From NCBI GenBank assembly GCA_903930745.1, contig CAIYZX010000150.1, positions 1 to 37,514 on the forward strand: a stretch of DNA of 37,514 nucleotides, read 5' to 3'. This stretch comes from an uncultured Chloroflexota bacterium. Lineage in GTDB: Bacteria; Chloroflexota; Limnocylindria; Limnocylindrales; CSP1-4. A program made the translations under genes and the position numbers. The notes beneath the pieces are model-generated. The model was not told where the DNA came from and searched no databases. It saw nothing but the letters and a program-made list of their open reading frames with translations. This document shows, piece by piece, positions 14,989 to 22,527 of this stretch (its first letter is position 1; each line of letters opens with the position of its first letter).

Positions 14989-15705
14989 TCAGACGCGCCT
15001 GGTGATCCTCGCGAGCTCCTGCTTCAGGATGTTCGCCTCGGACAGGACCATCTCGAAGGCGGAGTTGCGCTGGTTCTCGTTGAGCGTCTTGTCGCCGGCG
15101 ACGGCCACAGCGTCCACCAGGCGGCCGGCCCCCAGGAGCGCCGCCGGCTCCCGGAACCTCCGCAGCAGCTCCAGGCGCTCCACGAGGTCCTTGCGGTCCT
15201 GGGCATCCCGCATCCGCGCGATCAGCTCGTCGAGGCGGGTCTCGGCCTTCTCCACGAGGAAGCGATACTCGGTCTCGTCCTCCAGGTCCAGGCGTGCGAT
15301 GGCCTCGAACTTGGCCTCGATCACGGGGGTCGCGCGGAGCAGCAGCTCCGTGACCTTCTCCGTCAGGAGCGCGGGCCGTACGGGCTTCACGAGGAAGTTC
15401 CGCACGCCGGCGTCGATCGCCTCCTTGACCTGCTTCTCCTCCGCCTCGCCCGTGGCCACGATGACCGGGATCTGCGCGTAGCGAGGGTTGCTGCGCAGGA
15501 AGCGGAAGAACGGCAGCCCCTTCATCCGCCCGGGCAGATCCGTGTCCATGATGATCAGGGTGGCCGAGGCGTCGTTCTTGAGCCACTCCAGGGCTGCCTC
15601 GGCCGAGCCAACCTCGACGGAGTCCTGGGCCGGCTTGAGACGCAGCAGGGTCTTTGCGTAGAGGTGCCGCGAGACGGGGTCGTCGTCAACGATGAGGACG
15701 GTCAC
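14989..15705 (-). CDS. Receiver-domain protein with Hpt-like C-terminal domain
   Basis: 238 residues, GTG start overlapping the stop of the hybrid kinase (GTGA). The receiver (1-125) is complete: D7/D8/D9, phosphoacceptor D54 in IIMDTDLPG, T85, K107. The C-terminal part (about 130-238) is helical; LRRFREPAALLGAGRLVDAV (181-200) resembles the Hpt helix AHxLKGxxxxLGAxxLxxx but has no histidine at the expected place. It is therefore likely an Hpt-derived docking domain that cannot take a phosphate. It has no DNA-binding or enzymatic output. As last gene of the hybrid-kinase operon it probably receives phosphate from the kinase Hpt domain. Confidence 0.82.
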   Translation of the reverse strand: MTVLIVDDDPVSRHLYAKTLLRLKPAQDSVEVGSAEAALEWLKNDASATLIIMDTDLPGRMKGLPFFRFLRSNPRYAQIPVIVATGEAEEKQVKEAIDAGVRNFLVKPVRPALLTEKVTELLLRATPVIEAKFEAIARLDLEDETEYRFLVEKAETRLDELIARMRDAQDRKDLVERLELLRRFREPAALLGAGRLVDAVAVAGDKTLNENQRNSAFEMVLSEANILKQELARITRRV

Positions 15706-18700
15706 GGCGCAACCTCTCCAAGCGTCTCGGCCGGGCGCGCACCGCCGCTCCCGTGCCGCTCCTTGTCGCCTCCGGGGACCGTCGCGCCGGCGGTGGCGGC
15801 GTCCCCCGGCGTCATCGTCGCATAGGCGCGCCGGTCCTGGTGGACGCTGGCGGGAGTCCAGGCGCGGCGCCCAGAGCGCGAGAGCTCCCGCAGCGCCCCA
15901 ACGGTCTCGGCGAACGATCCGTCCAGGGCGTCGTAGATGGACTCCGCTCCGTCCAGCGTCCCCGCCTTGCCCAGGCTGTCCAATCCCCTGGCGAGGGCGT
16001 ACATCCGCATGGCGCCGATCTGGCCACAGCCGCCCTTGAGCTTGTGGGCGGCCTTCTGCATCGCGTCCACGTCCCCGCTGTCGATGGCGTCCGCGATCCG
16101 TCCGAGGAGGTCCGGCGTCTCGACCGCGAACACGTTCACGATGTCACCGAGCACCGCGAGACCGCCTTCGTCGTCCAGCATGCCGATGCCGCGTAGCTGG
16201 CCCTCGTCAACGAGCGCCGACAGCCTGGCCTCCTGCAGGCCCTCCGTCACGGCCCGTGTCCCGCCGGACTCGACCGGCCAGGACGGCATGGCGGGTCGCG
16301 TGGCTCCGGCGCTCGAACCCGAGCCGGCCCCATCGGCTTCGGCACCTGGAGATGCCGCTGGGGCACCGGGCGCGTGTCGTTCGGCAACGGTCCCGCCACG
16401 GGGCCCGATGATGCGGACCAGGGCCTCGGCGAGCTGCGAGCGACTCACCGGCTTCGCGATGTAGTCGTCCATCCCCGCCTCGAGACAGCGCTCGCGATCA
16501 CCGGTCATGGCGTTCGCGGTCATGGCGAGGATGGGCAGGCGCGGCAGGTGCTCGTCCGCCTCGCGGGCACGGATCCGGCGCGTTGCGTCAAACCCGTCCA
16601 GCTCCGGCATCTGGCAGTCCATCAGCACCACGTCGTACGAGGCCCGGGCCAGCGCCTCGAGTGCCTCCACGCCGTCGCCGGCGATCTCCACGACGCATCC
16701 GAGCCGCTCCAGCAGGAGCGTGGCCAGCCGGGCGTTGACGGCGTTGTCCTCGGCCAGCAGGACGCGGCTGCCGTTGAGGCGGCCGGCGCCGGCGCCCGGG
16801 TCGTCGGCGTGCTCGTGGACGGGTGTCAGCGTGGCGCCCTCCACCGCGAAGAGGCCCTCCAGGATCCCGTGCAGCTCCGCCTGGTGGATGGGCTTGCGCA
16901 GGTAGGTCGCGATGCCGGCGGCCGCGGTGCGCCCGGAGATGGCACGTCTGCCTGGGGCCGCGAGGAGCACCAGGCGTGTGCCGGCGAGGGACGGGTCCTC
17001 CTTGACCAGCCGTGCGAGCGTGAAGCCGTCGGCGATGGGCATGGTCTCGTCCACCAGGCCCACGTCCACGGGCGCACCCGCGGCGATCGCCCCACGAAGG
17101 ACGCTGAGGGCCTCCGGGCTGGTCGCCGCCGTCATGACCGTGAAGCCCCATGACCGGAGCTGGTGGCCGAGGATCTCGCGCTGCGTGGCGTTGTCGTCCA
17201 CCACGAGGGCCCGCCGGCCCGCGAGCCCTGTGCTGGGCATGGCGGGGGCAGGCGCGGTCTCCGCCACATCGAACCGCGATGTGCACCAGAAGGTGCTCCC
17301 GGTGCCCACGGTGCTGTGGACCCCAACCGTTCCGCCCATCATCTCCGCCAGCTGGCGGCAGATCGCGAGCCCGAGCCCGGTGCCGCCGTAGCGGCGCGAC
17401 ATGCTGCCATCCGCCTGCGTGAACGGACGGAAGAGGCGAGGCAGCGTCTCCTGCGGGATCCCGATCCCGGTGTCGCGGACGGCGAACCGCAGCAGGACCG
17501 TGCCGTCATGCCCGTCGTCCTCGAGGGTCACGCGTGCCACCACCTCGCCCGCCTCCGTGAACTTCAGCGCGTTCGACAGGAAGTTGAGGATGACCTGCCG
17601 CAGGCGGGCGGGGTCGCCGCGAAGGCTCGCCGGGATGTCCTCGTCCACGACAGAGACGAGCTCCAGGCCGCGTGCCGCTGCCGGCTCCGCGAAGAGGTCG
17701 ATGGCGCTCTCGACAGTCTCCCGCAGGTCGAAGTCGATCGTCTCGAGGTCCAGCCGCCCGGCCTCGATCTTGGAGAAGTCAAGGATGTCGTTGATGATCG
17801 TGAGGAGGGCATCGCCGGACGTGCGGATCATGGAGATCAGCTCGTTCTGGTCGCCGGTGGGGTTGGTCTCCATCAGGAGGTTCGCCGCGGTGAGCACGCC
17901 GTTCATCGGCGTGCGGATCTCGTGGCTCATCGTGGCGAGGAAGGCGCTCTTGGTCCGGTTCGCGGCCTCCGCGGCGTCGCGGGCGCCACGCAGCTCGTCG
18001 GCCGTCCGCACCCGCGCCGTCACGTCGCGATAGAGCCAGAGATGGCCCAGGAGCTCGCCGTCGTGGCGGATGGGCAGGTAGTCCCGCTCCAGCACGCGAC
18101 CGTCAAGGAGACCCACCTCCTCGCCCGTCACCGGCCGGCCCGTGAGGATGAGCTCGTCCACGCCCTGCGCGAAGCCCTCGGCGTCCAGGAAGCGGCCCCG
18201 GATCGCGTCCACGATCACCGGCATCGGCCAGCCGTCAAGCATCCGCGGCGAGAACGGAAGGCCGAAGGCGCTGCAGAAGGCCTCGTTGGCGAGGACCGCG
18301 TGGTGGTGCTCGTCCTCGACGAGCACCGCGGCCTGCAGGTTCTCCACCAGCGTGGCAAGACGCGACGAGGTGGCCCGCAGGGCATCCTCACGCGCCTGCC
18401 GTTCCGTGATGTCCTCGCCCAGGGAGGTCACCGAGGTGATCCGGCCCTCGGCGTCCCGCTGGAAGGTGCGGTTGAACGAGATGAGGCGGCGCTCGCGGAG
18501 CCGCGTGACGACCTCGATCTCCGCGTGGAGCGGAAGGGTTCCGTCCAGCATGGCGCCACGCAGGCCCGCGTCGTACGCGTCCGCCTCCACCGGGTCGTCG
18601 GGGGCGACGAGCGTGGCACCAACGGTGCGGCCGATCAGCTCCTGCCGGGCACGGCCCGTGAGGGTGAGCAGGCGGTCGTTCACGTAGACGACGAGCCCTG

Positions 18701-20186
18701 CCTCATCCACGGTGAGGGCGGCCAGCTGGATCGTGTCCAGCGTCTCGCGGAAGCGCAGCTGGGTCTCGCCCAGCGCCTCCTCCGCATGCCGGCGGGCGGT
18801 GACATCGCGGGAGTTGGTGACGAGAACGGGCTGGCCGTGCTCGTCCTCGATACGCCGGGTCACGGACTCCAGCCATGCCCATCCCCCGTCGGCCGTGGCA
18901 TAGCGGAGGGCCACGGGAAGGCCGTTGGGGCCGTTCGCCGTGAAGGCCGTGACGAACTCGGAGATCAGTCTCCGGCGGTCGTCGGGATGGACGTGGCGGA
19001 GCGTCCGCGTGTGGAGATAGTGGGACGGCGCGTAGCCCAGCACGCGCTCCACGGACGGGCTCATGTAGACGAGGTCGCCGTGCCGGTCGATGATCGCCGT
19101 GATGTCCGAGGAGTTCTCGGTCAGCATCCGGTGGTATTCCTCGCTCCGGCGCAGGCGGGCCTCCGCCTCCAGGCGCGGCGTGATGTCCGAGATCGACCAG
19201 ACGCGGTGGGTCACCACGTCGTGCTCGTCGCGAACGGCGGTGATGACCAGGCGGGCCCAGAACGTGGACCCGTCGCGCCGCGCGACCTCGACATCGCGCC
19301 CGGGCTCCGTCGAGGCGCCCTCCGGCACGAGACCCGCGAGCGGGTTGGCATGGGTGACGAGAGCGGGGGCGGACCACCCGGTGAGCCTGCTGAAGGTGGG
19401 GCTCACGAAGACGACGGGCTGGCGGCCCGCGACCTCCGTGATGAGGATGCCGTCCGGCGACGACGAAAGCGCGCGGTCGCGGATGCGGACCTGGCGGAGG
19501 CCCTCCTCCCTGGCGCGGGCTCCCTGCCGGACCACGGCGAAGACGGCGGCACCGGACAGGATCGGCAGGACCACGCCGGCGACCAGCAGCAGGATGGCAA
19601 GCTGGCCGGCTCCCATCCGCGAGGCCGCGGCGATCATCTGCACCGCCACGTCGGCGTCCTTGGCCTCGGCTTCCACCCAGTTGCCCATGTCCTGGCGCAG
19701 CATGAGGAGTTCCGAGCGGACCGACTTCGGGATCGCGATCGACTCGTCCAGGGGCAGCTCGAGGAGGATGGTCGCGAACGCCGCCTCGATCTCGTTGATC
19801 CTTGCCACGTGGTCGTCGAGCGTCGCCAGGACCCCCGCTCCACGCTCGTCCACGGACACGTCGCGGATCACGTCGCGGAGGCCCACGGAGTGCGCCGTGA
19901 CCTCCCGCAGCGCAGCGAGCAGGCGCCCTCGAGCGCCCCGCTGGGACTCCAGCATGCCCTGGACCTGGGTGGTGACCTCCGACATCCCGGCATCCAGCTG
20001 CTGGCGCTGGGCGGCGATGTGCTCGTTGACGGAGGCGACATCGGCGGCGTGCTGCACCTGCACCGCCGTGTAGAAGATCGCCCCTTCGATCGTCGTGAAG
20101 AGCAGCAGCAGCACCACGAGCTCGAAGCGGCGTGCGCCGCGGGCACGGCTCCGGAACGCGGCCACGACCCCGCCGAGCAGGCTCAC
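15702..20186 (-). CDS. Hybrid sensor histidine kinase (CHASE3-like, PAS repeats, HisKA, HATPase, 2 receivers, Hpt)
   Basis: 1494 residues, GTG start overlapping the upstream gene. Membrane helices at about 22-43 and 195-219 flank a helical CHASE3-like extracytoplasmic region (45-185). PAS domains follow at about 235-340, 350-465, 475-595 and 605-725. The HisKA phosphoacceptor is H755 in ATMSHEIRTPMNG; HATPase_c has N872 in FLSNALKFTE, DTGIGIP (905-911) and GGTGLGLAI (934-942). Receiver 1 (about 991-1112) has D1046 in LVDETMP, receiver 2 (about 1140-1260) D1190 in LMDCQMPELDG, and the Hpt domain (about 1325-1437) H1381 in AAHKLKGGCG. All phosphotransfer residues are intact, so a complete internal relay is possible. 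A 55-residue disordered tail ends the protein. The signal and the final output are unknown; the setting among che genes suggests motility. Confidence 0.93.
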   Translation of the reverse strand: MSLLGGVVAAFRSRARGARRFELVVLLLLFTTIEGAIFYTAVQVQHAADVASVNEHIAAQRQQLDAGMSEVTTQVQGMLESQRGARGRLLAALREVTAHSVGLRDVIRDVSVDERGAGVLATLDDHVARINEIEAAFATILLELPLDESIAIPKSVRSELLMLRQDMGNWVEAEAKDADVAVQMIAAASRMGAGQLAILLLVAGVVLPILSGAAVFAVVRQGARAREEGLRQVRIRDRALSSSPDGILITEVAGRQPVVFVSPTFSRLTGWSAPALVTHANPLAGLVPEGASTEPGRDVEVARRDGSTFWARLVITAVRDEHDVVTHRVWSISDITPRLEAEARLRRSEEYHRMLTENSSDITAIIDRHGDLVYMSPSVERVLGYAPSHYLHTRTLRHVHPDDRRRLISEFVTAFTANGPNGLPVALRYATADGGWAWLESVTRRIEDEHGQPVLVTNSRDVTARRHAEEALGETQLRFRETLDTIQLAALTVDEAGLVVYVNDRLLTLTGRARQELIGRTVGATLVAPDDPVEADAYDAGLRGAMLDGTLPLHAEIEVVTRLRERRLISFNRTFQRDAEGRITSVTSLGEDITERQAREDALRATSSRLATLVENLQAAVLVEDEHHHAVLANEAFCSAFGLPFSPRMLDGWPMPVIVDAIRGRFLDAEGFAQGVDELILTGRPVTGEEVGLLDGRVLERDYLPIRHDGELLGHLWLYRDVTARVRTADELRGARDAAEAANRTKSAFLATMSHEIRTPMNGVLTAANLLMETNPTGDQNELISMIRTSGDALLTIINDILDFSKIEAGRLDLETIDFDLRETVESAIDLFAEPAAARGLELVSVVDEDIPASLRGDPARLRQVILNFLSNALKFTEAGEVVARVTLEDDGHDGTVLLRFAVRDTGIGIPQETLPRLFRPFTQADGSMSRRYGGTGLGLAICRQLAEMMGGTVGVHSTVGTGSTFWCTSRFDVAETAPAPAMPSTGLAGRRALVVDDNATQREILGHQLRSWGFTVMTAATSPEALSVLRGAIAAGAPVDVGLVDETMPIADGFTLARLVKEDPSLAGTRLVLLAAPGRRAISGRTAAAGIATYLRKPIHQAELHGILEGLFAVEGATLTPVHEHADDPGAGAGRLNGSRVLLAEDNAVNARLATLLLERLGCVVEIAGDGVEALEALARASYDVVLMDCQMPELDGFDATRRIRAREADEHLPRLPILAMTANAMTGDRERCLEAGMDDYIAKPVSRSQLAEALVRIIGPRGGTVAERHAPGAPAASPGAEADGAGSGSSAGATRPAMPSWPVESGGTRAVTEGLQEARLSALVDEGQLRGIGMLDDEGGLAVLGDIVNVFAVETPDLLGRIADAIDSGDVDAMQKAAHKLKGGCGQIGAMRMYALARGLDSLGKAGTLDGAESIYDALDGSFAETVGALRELSRSGRRAWTPASVHQDRRAYATMTPGDAATAGATVPGGDKERHGSGGARPAETLGEVAP

Positions 20187-21196
20187 GGGCGGAGGTTCCC
20201 ATCAGCGCGGCTGACCCGCGTGGCCGAGGCCCTCGCAACCCGGTTGCAGCCCGACGCCCGGGCGGCGTCCAGCGCCTCGACCGCGCCCTGCAGCCAGGTC
20301 TCCAGGTCGTCCGGGACATCCGTGGGCAGCTCGGCGACACCGGCGCTCAAGGTCACCGTGTCCGCGACGCTGCTCCGCGGGTGCGGGATCCGCAGCGCCG
20401 CGACGCCGGAACGACAGCGTTCCGCCACCGCCACACCGCCGTCCTCGCCCTGCTCCGGGAGCAGCACCAGCACCTGGTCCGCGGCGAACCGGTAGGCGCT
20501 GTCCGCGTCACGGAGGGCCTCGCGGACGATGCGCCCGAGGCGGCCCAGCAGCTCGTCGCGAGCGATGGGCCCGTGCTCCGCGCCGTAGCGGCGCAGGCCG
20601 TCGATGGACAGCAGCACCGCGGTGGCCCGGTGCCCGTAGCGCCGCACGCGCCCGCGCAGCCTGCGCAGGTCCTCGTCCAGGCGCAGCCGATTGCCAAGGC
20701 GAGTGGCGCCGTCCCGGCGGACCTCCTCGCGCAGCCGCTCGTCCCGCGCGCGCAGCTCCTCCTGCTGGACCGCGGCGCGCCGCTCGAGGAGCATGATCCG
20801 GTCCGCCGCGCGCAGCGCGCGGGCGAGGTCCGGTGCGCACACGGGCACCTGGAGCACCGCGTCAACCGCGGCGCCCACGACGTCGTCGGAGGCACCCATG
20901 CCGCCGCCCGCCGCCAGCGCGATGAACGGCGTGTAGGGCAGCCGTCGGTCGCGCTCAGCGTCCCGCAGCCCGGCCAGGAGCGCATGGGCCGGGGTTCCGG
21001 GCTCCGGCCAGCCGGCGATCACCACGTCGGCGGAATGCGATCCGGCAGCCGACCACGCCTGGCCAGCGTCGCGCACCTCCAGGGCCGTGTGGCCCAGCTC
21101 GCGGACGGCGGCGACCACGGCGTCACGGACGGCGGACGTCTCGCCCACCACCATCACGATGCGGTGTGACCCGTCCGCCCGGGACGCTGGACCCAT
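20183..21196 (-). CDS. Receiver-GGDEF protein with decayed active sites
   Basis: 337 residues from the ATG at 21196, chosen because GAGGAA precedes it and an upstream in-frame extension is low-complexity. Residues 12-125 look like a receiver, but the phosphoacceptor position in VVIAGWPEP is glycine (G62), the acidic pair is GE (18-19) and the lysine is missing. Residues about 162-322 follow the GGDEF fold (RDGATRLGNRLRLDEDLRRL, LLSIDGLRRYGAEHG), but the signature reads AADQV (238-242) and the metal and substrate Asn/Asp of the DxFKxxND motif are changed. It should neither be phosphorylated nor make c-di-GMP; a binding or scaffold role is inferred. It is the first gene of the hybrid-kinase operon (GTGA overlap). 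Confidence 0.8.
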   Translation of the reverse strand: MGPASRADGSHRIVMVVGETSAVRDAVVAAVRELGHTALEVRDAGQAWSAAGSHSADVVIAGWPEPGTPAHALLAGLRDAERDRRLPYTPFIALAAGGGMGASDDVVGAAVDAVLQVPVCAPDLARALRAADRIMLLERRAAVQQEELRARDERLREEVRRDGATRLGNRLRLDEDLRRLRGRVRRYGHRATAVLLSIDGLRRYGAEHGPIARDELLGRLGRIVREALRDADSAYRFAADQVLVLLPEQGEDGGVAVAERCRSGVAALRIPHPRSSVADTVTLSAGVAELPTDVPDDLETWLQGAVEALDAARASGCNRVARASATRVSRADGNLRP

Positions 21197-21450
21197 CAGT
21201 TCCTCGTGCTGTCGCGACGCACGGGCGTGACGGCGGCCCGGCGCCACGCATCGTACGCGTGCGCGATCCTGTGCCCCACCCCACGGATGGGGGGATGGAC
21301 CCCTCTGGGCGGCGGTACATCCGGGGACGGAACGGACAGGGCCTCTAGGGGAGAACCCTGATAGGTGATCCGCGGTGCAGGGCATATACCTCGGACAACG
21401 ACCCGCGTCGTCGCCCGGCCACGACCATGCGCCGCAGAGGTGATCAACAG
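21197..21450. promoter_or_regulatory. Divergent control region between the hybrid-kinase operon and cheW
   Basis: 254 bases. On the minus strand 21345-21363 reads ATCAGGGT-TCT-CCCCTAGA, the same dyad as upstream of cheC (12031). A second one, GGGG-ATGGA-CCCC, starts at 21291. TATACC at 21386-21391 could be a cheW -10 element without a clear -35. GAGGTGAT (21437-21444) is a strong match to the 16S rRNA 3' end and sets the cheW start. For the minus-strand operon TACGAT (21250-21255, minus strand) could be a -10 element. Confidence 0.45.
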
Positions 21451-21954
21451 ATGACTGCTCTCGCCACCGCCCCCACGATCGCCGGCTCCAAGGGAGCCAC
21501 TGACGAGTTCCAGCTCGTCGTCTTCGAGCTCGGTGACGAGCGCTACGGTCTCGACATCGACAGCGTGTACGAGATCATCCGCCACCAGCCGGTGACCGCC
21601 GTTCCCCAGGCACCCTCGTTCGTCGAGGGCGTGATCAACCTGCGGGGCCGGATCATCCCGGTCGTGGACCTCCGTCGCCGCTTCGGCATGATGACCGGCA
21701 CGCTGACCAAGGCGTCCCGCATCGTCGTGTGCGAGGCCGCCGGGACCCGCGTGGGCCTGGTCGTGGACGGTGTCTCCGAGGTCCTGATGGTCAACAACGA
21801 GTCCGTGGAGCAGACTCCGGACGTGGCCGCGGGCTACGATGCGAACTACCTGCGCGGCATCGCCAAGCTGGGCGACCGGCTCGTGATCCTGCTTGACCTG
21901 GCCGGCCTGTTCGGCGAGGTTGACGCGGCGGCGATCGCCGCCAGCGCGGGCTGA
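21451..21954 (+). CDS. cheW: Chemotaxis coupling protein CheW
   Basis: 167 residues. The CheW fold runs from about 18 to 157: FQLVVFELGDERYGLDIDSV, EIIRHQPVTAVPQAPSFVEG, VINLRGRIIPVVDLRRRFGM with the conserved NLRGxxxPVxDLR motif at 63-75, and GLVVDGVSEVL at 102-112. CheW connects chemoreceptors with CheA. A GTG/ATG start further upstream would add MRRRGDQQ, but GAGGTGAT is placed for the ATG at 21451. It is the first gene of the cheW-cheX-cheA-cheR operon, 49 bases before cheX. Confidence 0.95.
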   Translation: MTALATAPTIAGSKGATDEFQLVVFELGDERYGLDIDSVYEIIRHQPVTAVPQAPSFVEGVINLRGRIIPVVDLRRRFGMMTGTLTKASRIVVCEAAGTRVGLVVDGVSEVLMVNNESVEQTPDVAAGYDANYLRGIAKLGDRLVILLDLAGLFGEVDAAAIAASAG

Positions 21955-22003
21955 TCTTCGCCCAGCCCCGGGCGGTACCCACCGAGGACATGGAGAGGAG
22001 CCA

Positions 22004-22510
22004 ATGAGCCCTGCGGATGCCGGCGGCGCCGGTACGCGCCAGCCAATGCGCGTCCAGCTCGTCAACTGCTACGTCCGCGCGGCCGCGGACGTGATCCACA
22101 GCGAGGGCAAGGTCGCCGTCAAGCGCGGCGGAGTCACGCTCGCCAAGGACGCCTATACCAGCGAAGAGGTCACGGCCATGGTTGGCGTCAACGGCGCCAT
22201 GGGCGGATCCTTCTTCCTCTCCATGTCCGAGGCAACGGCGCTCAACCTGGTTTCCGCCATGATGGACGAGCGCTGCGACGTCTTCGACGAGCTTGCCCAG
22301 AGCGGCATCGCGGAGATGGCCAACGTCGTCGCCGGCGCCGCGAGCATCGGCCTCTCGGAGCTGGGGTACACGACCAACATCACCCCGCCTCTCCTCCTGT
22401 TGGGCGCCAAGGCCAAGATCTCGGCCGTGGAGATCCAGCGCCTTGTGGTCCCCCTGAGCACGGAGCACGGCAACATCAACGTGCACGTGGCCCTCCGCGA
22501 GAACGGCTGA
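22004..22510 (+). CDS. cheX: CheX-like CheY-P phosphatase
   Basis: 168 residues from the ATG at 22004, which follows GGAGAGGAG; the longer open frame upstream overlaps cheW and has no homology. Residues about 16-160 fit CheX: VQLVNCYVRAAADVIHSEGK at the start, FFLSMSEATALNLVSAMM in the middle and the phosphatase motif in SGIAEMANVVAGAAS (E104-x2-N107). CheX dephosphorylates CheY as a dimer. With the CheC-like protein this gives two potential CheY-P phosphatases, in separate operons. It lies 17 bases before cheA, so the signal terminator is co-expressed with the kinase. Confidence 0.88.
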   Translation: MSPADAGGAGTRQPMRVQLVNCYVRAAADVIHSEGKVAVKRGGVTLAKDAYTSEEVTAMVGVNGAMGGSFFLSMSEATALNLVSAMMDERCDVFDELAQSGIAEMANVVAGAASIGLSELGYTTNITPPLLLLGAKAKISAVEIQRLVVPLSTEHGNINVHVALRENG

Positions 22511-22527
22511 AAGGCCAGGTCCCCCAC

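Noticed and set aside
17163..20495. Very long plus-strand open frame (1110 codons) opposite the hybrid kinase
   Set aside because: It is an antisense shadow in a GC-rich gene: Arg/Gly/His-rich translation, no recognisable domain, while the minus strand encodes a full kinase.
20183..21385. Longer start (21385) for the receiver-GGDEF protein
   Set aside because: The extra 63 residues are low-complexity and would cover the control region; GAGGAA is placed for the ATG at 21196.
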